DNA from: Aquipseudomonas alcaligenes_A
GTDB taxonomy: Bacteria > Pseudomonadota > Gammaproteobacteria > Pseudomonadales > Pseudomonadaceae
Direction: 5' to 3' (one strand)
Length of the DNA stretch: 64,000 nucleotides
Assembly: GCA_048595745.1 (NCBI GenBank)
Contig: CP184361.1
Under the pieces are notes generated by a model. That model did no database searches, was not told the origin of the DNA, and was given only the letters and a program-made list of their open reading frames with translations. Each line of letters begins with the position of its first letter. The stretch's first letter is position 1. Position numbers and translations under genes: made by a program. This document shows, piece by piece, positions 45,061-53,087 of this stretch.

Positions 45061-45137
45061 CACTGACTTGTGACAAAAGCCTTCGCGACCGTCTCAGGCT
45101 ACAATCGCGCCCACCGTGATCTAGCCCCGAGGCCGCC

Positions 45138-45812
45138 ATGCAACCCTTCGCCATCGCTCCGTCGATCCTCTCTGCCGATTTTGCCCGCCTGGGCGAGGAA
45201 GTCGAGAACGTCCTCGCCGCCGGCGCCGACATCGTCCACTTCGACGTGATGGACAACCACTACGTGCCCAACCTGACCATCGGCCCGATGGTCTGCTCGG
45301 CGCTACGCAAGTACGGCATCACCGCGCCGATCGACGCGCACCTGATGGTCTCGCCGGTCGACCGCATCATCGGCGACTTCATCGAGGCCGGTGCCACCTA
45401 CGTGACCTTCCACCCGGAGGCTACCCAGCACATCGACCGCTCCCTGCAGCTGATCCGCGACGGCGGCGCCAAGTCCGGCCTGGTATTCAACCCGGCGACT
45501 TCACTGGAATGCCTGAAGTACGTGATGGACAAGGTCGACATGATCCTGCTGATGAGCGTCAACCCCGGCTTCGGCGGGCAGAAGTTCATCCCCGGCACCC
45601 TCGACAAGCTGCGCGAGGCCCGCGCGCTGATCGACGCCTCAGGCTACGACATCCGTCTGGAGATCGACGGCGGGGTCAACGTGCAGAACATTCGTGAGAT
45701 CGCCGCCGCGGGCGCCGACACCTTCGTTGCCGGCTCGGCCATCTTCAACCAGCCGGACTACAAGACGGTGATCGACGCCATGCGCGCCGAGCTGGCCCAG
45801 GTGCGCGCGTGA
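45138..45812 (+). CDS. rpe: ribulose-phosphate 3-epimerase
   Basis: The protein has 224 residues, a TIM-barrel enzyme interconverting ribulose-5-phosphate and xylulose-5-phosphate. The start is MQPFAIAPSILSADFARLGE. The metal and catalytic blocks are HFDVMDNHYVPNLTIGP, DAHLMV, TFHPEA, LLMSVNPGFGGQKFIP and LEIDGGVN. A -10-like TACAAT (45100-45105) lies 32 bp upstream of the ATG, without a good -35. Its TGA overlaps the GTG start of gph, matching the rpe-gph pair of other gammaproteobacteria. Confidence 0.96.
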   Translation: MQPFAIAPSILSADFARLGEEVENVLAAGADIVHFDVMDNHYVPNLTIGPMVCSALRKYGITAPIDAHLMVSPVDRIIGDFIEAGATYVTFHPEATQHIDRSLQLIRDGGAKSGLVFNPATSLECLKYVMDKVDMILLMSVNPGFGGQKFIPGTLDKLREARALIDASGYDIRLEIDGGVNVQNIREIAAAGADTFVAGSAIFNQPDYKTVIDAMRAELAQVRA

Positions 45813-46624
45813 TCTTCGAGCTGTTCGAGGGGCGTCTGCCGCGCCTGGTGATGTTCGACCTGGATGGCACCCTGGTGGACTCGGTGCCGGACCTGGCCGC
45901 CGCCGTTGACCGTATGCTGCTCCAGCTCGGTCGCCCGGCCGCCGGTGTCGAGCGGGTGCGCGACTGGGTCGGCAACGGCGCCCGCGTGCTGGTGCGGCGG
46001 GCCCTGGCCGGCGATATCGAGCATGCTGCCGTCGGCGAGGCCGAGACCCAGCAGGCGCTGGAGCTGTTCAACGAGGCCTATGCCGACAGCCACGCGCTGA
46101 GTTCGGTCTACCCTGGCGTGCGCACCACCCTCAAGTGGCTCAAGCAGCAGGGTGTGGAGCTGGCGCTGATCACCAACAAGCCGGAGCGTTTTGTCGCCCC
46201 GCTGCTGGACGAGATGAAACTGGGCCGCTATTTCCGCTGGATCATCGGCGGTGACACCCTGCCGCAGCAGAAGCCAGACCCGGCCGCGCTGCTGTTCGTC
46301 ATGCGCCTGGCCGGCGTCGAGGCGCAGCAGGCGCTGTTCATCGGTGATTCGCGCAACGACGTGCTGGCCGCCCGTGCCGCCAGCGTGCCCTGCGTGGCGC
46401 TGAGCTACGGCTACAACCATGGCCGGCCGATCGCGGAAGAGGGGCCGACGCGGGTACTCGACGACCTGCGCCAACTGCTGCCCGGTTGCGCGGTCGATGA
46501 CGCTGCGCTAATGTCGCCGGACACCCCTGACACCCCGCCTCATCGAGACAGCATCGTGGTAGTTGCCAGCAAACAGTGGATGAAAGTCATCAAGGCCCTG
46601 GCCCGTTGGCGCTGGCGCGCCTGA
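45809..46624 (+). CDS. gph: phosphoglycolate phosphatase (HAD family)
   Basis: The protein has 271 residues from GTG 45809, coupled to rpe by a GTGA overlap. HAD motif I is VMFDLDGTLVDSVPDL, motif II is LALITNKPE, and motif IV is FIGDSRNDVLAARAA. It should remove phosphate from 2-phosphoglycolate formed during DNA repair and carbon metabolism. The Pseudomonas MurNAc-6-phosphate phosphatase MupP is a close HAD relative, but it lies elsewhere in P. aeruginosa, and the rpe-gph-trpE context favours Gph. A C-terminal tail of about 45 residues beyond the HAD core is low in homology. Confidence 0.88.
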   Translation: MIFELFEGRLPRLVMFDLDGTLVDSVPDLAAAVDRMLLQLGRPAAGVERVRDWVGNGARVLVRRALAGDIEHAAVGEAETQQALELFNEAYADSHALSSVYPGVRTTLKWLKQQGVELALITNKPERFVAPLLDEMKLGRYFRWIIGGDTLPQQKPDPAALLFVMRLAGVEAQQALFIGDSRNDVLAARAASVPCVALSYGYNHGRPIAEEGPTRVLDDLRQLLPGCAVDDAALMSPDTPDTPPHRDSIVVVASKQWMKVIKALARWRWRA

Positions 46625-46693
46625 TTTCTCCTGGCCGGCTGGTTCCGGCGCGTTTGCCCGACTCCCGTTTTCCCTCCCCACGAGGCTGTTTTC

Positions 46694-48172
46694 ATGAACC
46701 GCGATGAATTCCTGCGTTTAGCCGACGAAGGCTATAACCGCATTCCGCTGGCGTTCGAGACGCTGGCCGATTTCGACACTCCGCTGTCGATCTACCTCAA
46801 GCTGGCTGACACCCCCAACTCCTACCTGCTGGAGTCCGTGCAGGGCGGCGAGAAGTGGGGTCGCTACTCGATCATCGGCCTGCCGGCGCGCACCGTGCTG
46901 CGCGTGCATGGTCACCAGGTAACGGTGAGCGTCGATGGCCAGGTGGTCGAGCAACTCGACAGCGAAGACCCGCTGGCCTTCGTCGAGCAGTTCAAGGCGC
47001 GCTACAACGTCCCCACCATCCCCGGTCTGCCGCGCTTCAACGGTGGCCTGGTCGGCTACTTCGGCTACGACAGCGTGCGCTACGTGGAGAAGAAGCTGGC
47101 GCAGTGCCCGAACCCCGATCCGCTGGGCACCCCGGACATCCTGCTGATGGTCTCGGATGCGGTCGTCGTGTTCGACAACCTGGCGGGCAAGATGCACGCC
47201 ATCGTCCTCGCCGACCCGACCCAGGTCGATGCTTATGAGCAGGGCCAGGCGCAGCTGCGCGAGCTGCTGAACAAGCTGCGCCAGCCGATCACCCCGCGCC
47301 TGGGCGTGGACCTGAGCAAGCCGGCCGGCAAGGAGCCGGACTTCGTCTCCAGCTTCAAGCGTGACGACTACGAGGCCGCCGTCGGCGCCATCAAGGAGTA
47401 CATCCTGGCCGGCGACTGCATGCAGGTGGTGATTTCCCAGCGCATGTCGATTCCGTTCCAGGCTGCGCCGATCGACCTGTACCGTGCGCTGCGCTGCATC
47501 AACCCGACGCCCTACATGTACTTCTTCAACTTCGGCGACTTCCATGTGGTGGGCAGCTCGCCGGAAGTGCTGGTGCGGGTCGAGGACAACCTGGTTACCG
47601 TGCGCCCGATCGCCGGCACTCGCCCGCGTGGCGCCACCGAGGAGGTCGATATTGAACTGGAGAAGGACCTGCTGTCCGACGCCAAGGAGATCGCCGAGCA
47701 CCTGATGCTGATCGACCTGGGCCGCAACGACGTCGGCCGCGTCTCCGCCACCGGCACGGTGAAGGTCACCGAGCAGATGGTGATCGAGCGCTATTCCAAC
47801 GTCATGCACATCGTCTCCAACGTCACCGGCCATCTGAAGGAGGGCCTGTCGGCCATGGACGCCCTGCGCGCCATCCTGCCGGCCGGTACCCTGTCCGGTG
47901 CGCCCAAGGTGCGCGCGATGGAGATCATCGACGAGCTGGAGCCGGTCAAGCGTGGCGTCTACGGCGGCGCCGTGGGCTACCTGGCGTGGAACGGCAACAT
48001 GGATACCGCCATTGCCATCCGTACTGCGGTGATCAAGGACGGTGAACTGCATGTACAGGCCGGCGCCGGCATCGTCGCCGACTCGCAGCCGGCCCTGGAA
48101 TGGGAAGAAACCCTGAACAAGCGCCGCGCCATGTTCCGCGCGGTCAGCCTCGCCGAACAGTCCGTAGAGTAA
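46694..48172 (+). CDS. trpE: anthranilate synthase component I
   Basis: The protein has 492 residues and converts chorismate to anthranilate with TrpG, the first step of tryptophan synthesis. The N-terminal feedback region contains the Trp-binding LLES (45-48) in NSYLLESVQGGEKWGRYS. The chorismate-binding core has MQVVISQRMS, RPIAGTRPRGATEEVDIELE, LIDLGRNDVGRVS and LPAGTLSGAPKVRAMEIIDE. Only 69 bp separate it from gph, with no leader peptide or attenuator visible. It lies directly before trpG here; in P. aeruginosa the R/F pyocin cluster separates them. Confidence 0.97.
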   Translation: MNRDEFLRLADEGYNRIPLAFETLADFDTPLSIYLKLADTPNSYLLESVQGGEKWGRYSIIGLPARTVLRVHGHQVTVSVDGQVVEQLDSEDPLAFVEQFKARYNVPTIPGLPRFNGGLVGYFGYDSVRYVEKKLAQCPNPDPLGTPDILLMVSDAVVVFDNLAGKMHAIVLADPTQVDAYEQGQAQLRELLNKLRQPITPRLGVDLSKPAGKEPDFVSSFKRDDYEAAVGAIKEYILAGDCMQVVISQRMSIPFQAAPIDLYRALRCINPTPYMYFFNFGDFHVVGSSPEVLVRVEDNLVTVRPIAGTRPRGATEEVDIELEKDLLSDAKEIAEHLMLIDLGRNDVGRVSATGTVKVTEQMVIERYSNVMHIVSNVTGHLKEGLSAMDALRAILPAGTLSGAPKVRAMEIIDELEPVKRGVYGGAVGYLAWNGNMDTAIAIRTAVIKDGELHVQAGAGIVADSQPALEWEETLNKRRAMFRAVSLAEQSVE

Positions 48173-48183
48173 GGGGCCCCACC

Positions 48184-48777
48184 ATGCTGCTGATGATCGA
48201 CAACTACGACTCCTTTACCTACAACGTGGTGCAGTACCTGGGCGAGCTGGGTGCCGATGTCCACGTGATCCGCAACGATGAACTGACGGTCGCCGAGATC
48301 GAGGCGCTGAAGCCCGAGCGCATCGTGGTCTCGCCCGGCCCGTGCACGCCGACCGAGGCGGGCGTGTCCATTGAGGCCATCCTGCACTTCGCCGGCAAGC
48401 TGCCGATCCTCGGCGTGTGCCTGGGCCACCAGAGCATCGGCCAGGCCTTCGGCGGCGATGTGGTGCGCGCGCGCCAGGTGATGCACGGCAAGACCAGCCC
48501 GGTGTTCCACGAGGACAAGGGCGTGTTCGCCGGCCTCAACAAGCCGCTGACCGTGACCCGCTACCATTCCCTTGTGGTCAAGCGCGAGACGCTGCCGGAG
48601 TGCCTGGAGATGACGGCCTGGACCCAGCATGCCGATGGCTCGGTGGACGAGATCATGGGCCTGCGCCACAAGACCCTGAACATCGAGGGCGTGCAGTTCC
48701 ACCCGGAATCCATCCTCACCGAGCAGGGCCACGAACTGTTCGCCAACTTCCTCAAACAGCAAGGTGGAGTGCGCTGA
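48184..48777 (+). CDS. trpG: anthranilate synthase component II (glutamine amidotransferase)
   Basis: The protein has 197 residues from ATG 48184 (MLLMIDNYDSFTYNVVQYLG). It supplies ammonia from glutamine to TrpE. The catalytic triad is Cys79 in GVCLGHQSIGQAFG, plus His and Glu in VQFHPESILTEQG. The oxyanion block is VSPGPCTPTEAGVS. It starts 11 bp after trpE and its TGA overlaps the trpD start by one base. It may also serve p-aminobenzoate synthesis with PabB, a usual double use of this protein (inference). Confidence 0.95.
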   Translation: MLLMIDNYDSFTYNVVQYLGELGADVHVIRNDELTVAEIEALKPERIVVSPGPCTPTEAGVSIEAILHFAGKLPILGVCLGHQSIGQAFGGDVVRARQVMHGKTSPVFHEDKGVFAGLNKPLTVTRYHSLVVKRETLPECLEMTAWTQHADGSVDEIMGLRHKTLNIEGVQFHPESILTEQGHELFANFLKQQGGVR

Positions 48778-49823
48778 TGGACATCAAGGAAGCCCTCAAC
48801 CGGGTGGTCAACAACCTCGATCTGACCACCGCCGAGATGCAGGACGTAATGCGCCTGATCATGACCGGCCAGTGCACTGACGCGCAGATCGGCGCCTTCC
48901 TCATGGGCATGCGCATGAAGAGCGAGACCATCGACGAGATCGTCGGGGCCGCCACCGTGATGCGCGAGCTGGCTTCGCCGGTGAGCATCGACGCCGAGCG
49001 TCTGGTCGACACCTGCGGCACCGGTGGCGATGGCATGAACGTGTTCAACGTCTCCACTGCCGCTGCCTTCGTGGTCGCCGCAGCCGGCGGTCAGGTGGCC
49101 AAGCATGGCAACCGCGCGGTCTCTGGCAAGAGCGGCAGCGCCGACCTGCTGGAGGCTGCGGGTGTGTACCTGAGCCTCAAGCCCGAGCAGGTGGCGCGTT
49201 GCGTCGAGAGCGTTGGCGTCGGCTTCATGTTCGCCCCGGCTCATCACGGTGCCATGAAGCATGCCATCGGCCCGCGCCGCGAGCTGGGCCTGCGCACCGT
49301 GTTCAACATGCTCGGCCCGATGACCAATCCGGCCGGGGTCAAGCACCAGGTGATCGGCGTGTTCAGCCAGGCCCTGTGCCGGCCGATGGCCGAGGTGCTG
49401 CAGCGCCTCGGCAGCCAGCACGTGCTGGTGGTGCATGCGCAGGACGGCCTGGACGAGATCAGTCTGGCCGCACCGACCCATGTCGCCGAGCTCAAGGACG
49501 GTGTGATCAGCGAGTACCGCATCCAGCCGGAAGACTTCGGCATCCGCAGCCAGACCCTGATCGGCCTGACCGTGGAGGGCGCGCAGGACTCGCTGGCGCT
49601 GATCCGCGATGCGCTGGGCAAGCGCAAGACCGACAACGGCCAGAAGGCCGCCGACATGATCGTGCTCAACGCCGGCGCGGCCCTGTATGCCGCCGACATC
49701 GCCACCAGCCTCAAGGAAGGTGTGCAGCTGGCGCAGGATGCCCTGCACACCGGCCTGACCTGGGAGAAGCTGGACGAACTGGTGTCCTTTACCGCCGTGT
49801 TCCGCGTGGAGAACGAAGGATGA
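48777..49823 (+). CDS. trpD: anthranilate phosphoribosyltransferase
   Basis: The protein has 348 residues from ATG 48777 (MDIKEALNRVVNNLDLTTAE). It joins anthranilate to PRPP. The glycine-rich PRPP loop DTCGTGGDGMNVFNVSTAA, the KHGNRAVSGKSGSADLLEA block and the anthranilate-binding FAPAHHGAMKHAIGPRRELG are intact. It overlaps trpG by one base and trpC by four (ATGA), so trpG-trpD-trpC are tightly coupled. Confidence 0.96.
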   Translation: MDIKEALNRVVNNLDLTTAEMQDVMRLIMTGQCTDAQIGAFLMGMRMKSETIDEIVGAATVMRELASPVSIDAERLVDTCGTGGDGMNVFNVSTAAAFVVAAAGGQVAKHGNRAVSGKSGSADLLEAAGVYLSLKPEQVARCVESVGVGFMFAPAHHGAMKHAIGPRRELGLRTVFNMLGPMTNPAGVKHQVIGVFSQALCRPMAEVLQRLGSQHVLVVHAQDGLDEISLAAPTHVAELKDGVISEYRIQPEDFGIRSQTLIGLTVEGAQDSLALIRDALGKRKTDNGQKAADMIVLNAGAALYAADIATSLKEGVQLAQDALHTGLTWEKLDELVSFTAVFRVENEG

Positions 49824-50656
49824 GCATTCCAACCGTGCTGGAGAAGATCCTCGCCCGCAAGGCCGAGGAAGTCGCCGAGCGGCGTGCCCGCGTCAGCTTC
49901 GCCGAAGTCGAGGCCGCAGCCCGCGCCGCCGACCCTGTGCGCGGTTTCGCCCGCGCCCTGCAGGAGCGGGTGGCACGCAAACAGGCGGCGGTGATCGCCG
50001 AGGTGAAGAAGGCTTCGCCGAGCAAGGGCGTGCTGCGCGAGGACTTCGTGCCTGCCGAGATCGCCAGGAGCTACGAGGCTGGCGGTGCGGCCTGCCTGTC
50101 GGTACTGACCGACATCGACTTCTTCCAGGGTGCCGACGCATACCTGCAGCAGGCCCGCGCGGCCTGCAGCCTGCCGGTGATTCGCAAGGACTTCATGATC
50201 GACCCGTATCAGATCGTCGAAGCGCGTGCTCTGGGCGCCGACTGCGTGCTGCTGATCGTCTCGGCGCTGGACGACGTGCGCATGGCCGAACTGGCTGCCA
50301 CGGCCAAGGATGTCGGCCTCGATGTGCTGGTGGAAGTGCACGACGGCGCCGAGCTGGAGCGTGCCCTGAATACCCTGGACACGCCGCTGGTGGGTATCAA
50401 CAACCGCAACCTGCACACCTTCGAGGTCAGCCTGGAAACAACCCTGGATCTGTTGCCGCGTATCCCCAGTGATCGTCTGGTGATCACCGAGAGCGGCATC
50501 CTCACCCGCGCCGATGTGGAGCTGATGGAGATCAACCGGGTCTATTCCTTCCTGGTTGGCGAGGCCTTCATGCGCGCCGAAGATCCGGGTGAGGAGCTGA
50601 AGCGCCTGTTCTTCCCGGATGGCAAGCGAGTGGTGCTAGGCGCCGATCCGGACTGA
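49820..50656 (+). CDS. trpC: indole-3-glycerol-phosphate synthase
   Basis: The protein has 278 residues from ATG 49820 (MSIPTVLEKILARKAEEVAE). It closes the indole ring in tryptophan synthesis. The TIM-barrel blocks are IAEVKKASPSKGVLREDF, ACLSVLTDIDFFQGADAYL, PVIRKDFMIDPYQIVEARAL, VGINNRNLHTFEV and VITESGI. It is the last gene of the trpGDC group and is followed by a perfect bidirectional terminator. It is monofunctional (no TrpF domain), as usual in Pseudomonas. Confidence 0.97.
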   Translation: MSIPTVLEKILARKAEEVAERRARVSFAEVEAAARAADPVRGFARALQERVARKQAAVIAEVKKASPSKGVLREDFVPAEIARSYEAGGAACLSVLTDIDFFQGADAYLQQARAACSLPVIRKDFMIDPYQIVEARALGADCVLLIVSALDDVRMAELAATAKDVGLDVLVEVHDGAELERALNTLDTPLVGINNRNLHTFEVSLETTLDLLPRIPSDRLVITESGILTRADVELMEINRVYSFLVGEAFMRAEDPGEELKRLFFPDGKRVVLGADPD

Positions 50657-50670
50657 TCCGCTGCAGGCAT

Positions 50671-50700
50671 GAAAAAGCCCGCCAATTGGCGGGCTTTTTC
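50671..50700. terminator. bidirectional terminator between trpC and vfr
   Basis: The 30 bases are one perfect palindrome: GAAAAAGCCCGCC, the centre AATT, then the mirror GGCGGGCTTTTTC. The U-run is present on both strands, so it can end both trpGDC and vfr transcripts. Confidence 0.92.
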
Positions 50701-50733
50701 ATTCATCGGATTCGCCTACGCGTAGCAGCCCGA

Positions 50734-51378
50734 TCAGCGGGTGCCGAACACCACCATGGTCTTGCCTTTGACGTGCACCAGGCCCTGTTCCTCCAGGGAC
50801 TTGAGCACGCGTCCGACCATTTCCCGGGAGCAGCCGACGATACGGCCGATTTCCTGACGGGTGATCTTGATCTGCATGCCATCCGGGTGGGTCATGGCGT
50901 CCGGTTGCTTGCACAGGTCCAGCAGGGTACGGGCCACGCGTCCGGTGACGTCGAGGAAGGCCAGGTCACCCACTTTGCGCGTGGTATTGCGCAGGCGATC
51001 GGCCATCTGGCTGCCCAGGGCGTAGAGAATCTCCGGGTCCTGTTGGGTGAGCTCACGGAACTTGGCGTAGCTCAGTTCCGCCACCTCGCACTCGGTCTTG
51101 GCGCGGACCCAGGCACTGCGCTCCTTCTCGGTGCCTTCCTTCTCGAACAGCCCCATCTCGCCGAAGAAGTCGCCGGCGTTGAGGTAGGCGATGATCATCT
51201 CGCGGCCGTCGTCGTCCTCGATGAGGATGGTGACCGAGCCTTTGATGATGAAGAACAGGGTTTCGCAACGATCCCCTGCATAGATGATGGTGCTTTTGGC
51301 CGTGTAGCGGCGGCGGTGACAATGCGCGAGCAGTTTGTCGATGTTCTTGATCTTTGGTGTAAGGGTAATAGCGACCAT
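50734..51378 (-). CDS. vfr: cAMP-dependent global regulator Vfr (CRP family)
   Basis: The protein has 214 residues and is nearly identical to P. aeruginosa Vfr as recalled. The cAMP-binding domain shows AGDRCETLFFIIKGSVTILI and GDFFGEMGLFEKEG, with the ribose/phosphate contacts in ERSAWVRAKTECEVAE. The C-terminal helix-turn-helix is ITRQEIGRIVGCSREMVGRV. Vfr regulates virulence, type IV pili and quorum sensing in P. aeruginosa and is also present in non-pathogens (family knowledge). The 226-bp upstream region holds a tandem repeat that may be an autoregulatory site. Its transcript converges on trpC. Confidence 0.96.
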   Translation of the reverse strand: MVAITLTPKIKNIDKLLAHCHRRRYTAKSTIIYAGDRCETLFFIIKGSVTILIEDDDGREMIIAYLNAGDFFGEMGLFEKEGTEKERSAWVRAKTECEVAELSYAKFRELTQQDPEILYALGSQMADRLRNTTRKVGDLAFLDVTGRVARTLLDLCKQPDAMTHPDGMQIKITRQEIGRIVGCSREMVGRVLKSLEEQGLVHVKGKTMVVFGTR

Positions 51379-51432
51379 GCCCGAGTCCCGAAAATTAGAG
51401 TAAGCCTTTGTCCAGCAGGCGAATTTCTTATT

Positions 51433-51462
51433 AGTTATCCGAACAAGTGTGCCAGTTATCCG
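51433..51462. promoter_or_regulatory. direct repeat in the vfr/osmC intergenic region
   Basis: AGTTATCCG occurs at 51433-51441 and again at 51454-51462, 21 bp apart (two helical turns). It lies 55-84 bp ahead of the vfr start. The phase and exact identity suggest a protein-binding pair controlling vfr or the divergent osmC-like gene. The protein is unknown. Confidence 0.4.
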
Positions 51463-51604
51463 GAGTCAGCTTAACAGACAGAGGGGGGGCGGCAATGCCA
51501 AATTGCGACGCAGTCGGCACGCAGTGCGGCCCATTGGCCGGGAACGGGCGCTACAGCGCGCTGTGATAAGCTACTCGCCTTTTTCGGGCAGTGGAGTCCT
51601 GGCA

Positions 51605-52027
51605 ATGAAAGCGCGCATTCAATGGGCCGGCGAGGCCATGTTCCTCGGCGAATCCGGCAGCGGTCATGTGGTGGTGATGGACGGCCCGCCCGAGGCTGGT
51701 GGTCGCAACCTCGGCGTGCGCCCGATGGAAATGGTGCTGATCGGCCTGGGCGGCTGCAGCAACTTCGACGTGGTCAGCATCCTCAAGAAGGCGCGCCAGC
51801 CGGTGGAGAGCTGCGAAGCCTTCCTCGAGGCCGAACGTGCTGACGAAGATCCCAAGGTGTTCACCAAGATCCACCTGCACTTCGTGGTCAAGGGGCGTGG
51901 CCTCAAGGAGCCCCAGGTCAAGCGCGCCGTCGAGCTGTCGGCGGAGAAGTACTGCTCGGCCTCGATCATGCTCGGCCGTGCCGGCGTCGAGATCACCCAC
52001 GACTACGAAATCGTCGAACTGGGCTGA
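51605..52027 (+). CDS. OsmC-like peroxiredoxin family protein
   Basis: The protein has 140 residues from ATG 51605 (MKARIQWAGEAMFLGESGSG). The OsmC/Ohr-type motifs are GVRPMEMVLIGLGGCSNFDV, with one Cys, and a second Cys in VELSAEKYCSASIMLGRAG, spaced as in the two-Cys peroxide-reducing family (YhfA-like). Reduction of organic peroxides is the family activity, not shown here. It is divergent from vfr and precedes speD, as in P. aeruginosa. Confidence 0.85.
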   Translation: MKARIQWAGEAMFLGESGSGHVVVMDGPPEAGGRNLGVRPMEMVLIGLGGCSNFDVVSILKKARQPVESCEAFLEAERADEDPKVFTKIHLHFVVKGRGLKEPQVKRAVELSAEKYCSASIMLGRAGVEITHDYEIVELG

Positions 52028-52063
52028 CCCACGTTCGTCATTCCCCGCGCGCATGCTCTGGCG

Positions 52064-52087
52064 GAGCCGGTCCCGGCTCTGCATAAT
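52064..52087 (+). promoter_or_regulatory. hairpin and -10-like element in the speD leader
   Basis: GAGCCGG/CCGGCTC (52064-52079, 2-base centre) is immediately followed by CATAAT at 52082-52087, a possible -10. Further on, AGCTG (52065+100, i.e. 52165-52169) and CAGCT (52179-52183) can form another stem-loop. The speD start is 52239, giving a leader of about 140 bases if transcription starts here. Confidence 0.35.
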
Positions 52088-52238
52088 GCGCGCCTTTTCG
52101 CGGGCCCCCGCCCGCAACCCCAAACCACAATCGCCATCGCGAAGAGGTGTTAACCGTCCTACGCAGCTGAGTTGTTCCCAGCTGACGGGCATGCTCGATC
52201 ACGCGGCAGGGCCGCATCCACATAGAGAGTTCCAAACG

Positions 52239-53033
52239 GTGAAAAGCAAACTCAAGCTCCACGGGTTCAACAACCTGACGAAGACCTTGAGCTTCAACAT
52301 CTACGACATCTGCTACGCGGAAACGCCGGAAGACCAGCAGGCCTACGTCCAGTACATCGATGAAGAGTACGACGCCGAGCGCCTGACGCAGATCCTCACC
52401 GATGTTGTCGACATCATCGGCGCCAATATCCTGAACATCGCCCGTCAGGACTACGACCCGCAAGGCGCCAGCGTGACCATCCTGATCTCCGAGCAGCCGG
52501 TGGAACCCACCGCCAGCCAGATCGAGGAGTCCCCGGGGCCGCTGCCGGAGACCATCCTGGCGCACCTGGACAAGAGTCACATCACCGTGCACACCTACCC
52601 GGAGATTCATCCGGTCGAGGGCATTGCGACTTTCCGCGTGGACATCGACGTGTCGACCTGTGGCGTGATCTCGCCGCTGAAGGCGCTCAACTACCTGATC
52701 CACCAGTTCGACTCGGACATCGTCACCGTCGACTACCGGGTGCGTGGCTTCACCCGCGATGTGGAGGGCAAGAAGCACTTCATCGACCACGAGATCAACT
52801 CGATCCAGAACTACCTCTCCGACGACACCCTCGACGCCTATCAGATGATGGACGTCAACGTGTATCAGGAGAACCTGTTCCACACCAAGATGCTGCTCAA
52901 GCAGTTCGAGCTGGACAACTATCTGTTCGGCGACGCCACTCGCAACCTCACCGCCGAACAGCGCAAGCAGGTGGAAGAGCGCGTGCGTCACGAGATGCTG
53001 GAGATCTTTTACGCACGCAACATGCCGCGTTGA
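52239..53033 (+). CDS. speD: S-adenosylmethionine decarboxylase proenzyme
   Basis: The protein has 264 residues from GTG 52239 (VKSKLKLHGFNNLTKTLSFN), the start used by Pseudomonas SpeD. It is the E. coli-type (class 1A) enzyme that cleaves itself between Lys112 and Ser113 in LDKSHITVHTYPE, turning Ser113 into the pyruvoyl cofactor. STCGVISPLKALNYLIHQFD and GFTRDVEGKKHFIDHEINS are conserved. It provides decarboxylated SAM for spermidine synthesis. The 211-bp leader contains a hairpin and a palindromic pair. It faces coq7 across a perfect bidirectional terminator. Confidence 0.95.
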   Translation: MKSKLKLHGFNNLTKTLSFNIYDICYAETPEDQQAYVQYIDEEYDAERLTQILTDVVDIIGANILNIARQDYDPQGASVTILISEQPVEPTASQIEESPGPLPETILAHLDKSHITVHTYPEIHPVEGIATFRVDIDVSTCGVISPLKALNYLIHQFDSDIVTVDYRVRGFTRDVEGKKHFIDHEINSIQNYLSDDTLDAYQMMDVNVYQENLFHTKMLLKQFELDNYLFGDATRNLTAEQRKQVEERVRHEMLEIFYARNMPR

Positions 53034-53046
53034 TCCTCCTGCAATG

Positions 53047-53074
53047 AAAAAGGGCGCCGATTGGCGCCCTTTTT
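53047..53074. terminator. bidirectional terminator between speD and coq7
   Basis: A perfect 12-bp stem AAAAAGGGCGCC/GGCGCCCTTTTT with loop GATT lies between the convergent speD (stop 53033) and coq7 (stop 53088) genes. U-runs exist on both strands. Confidence 0.92.
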
Positions 53075-53087
53075 CGTGGCTACTGCG

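Noticed and set aside
46625..46693. Possible trp leader peptide or attenuator before trpE
   Set aside because: The 69-bp gap holds no Trp-rich short ORF and no terminator hairpin.
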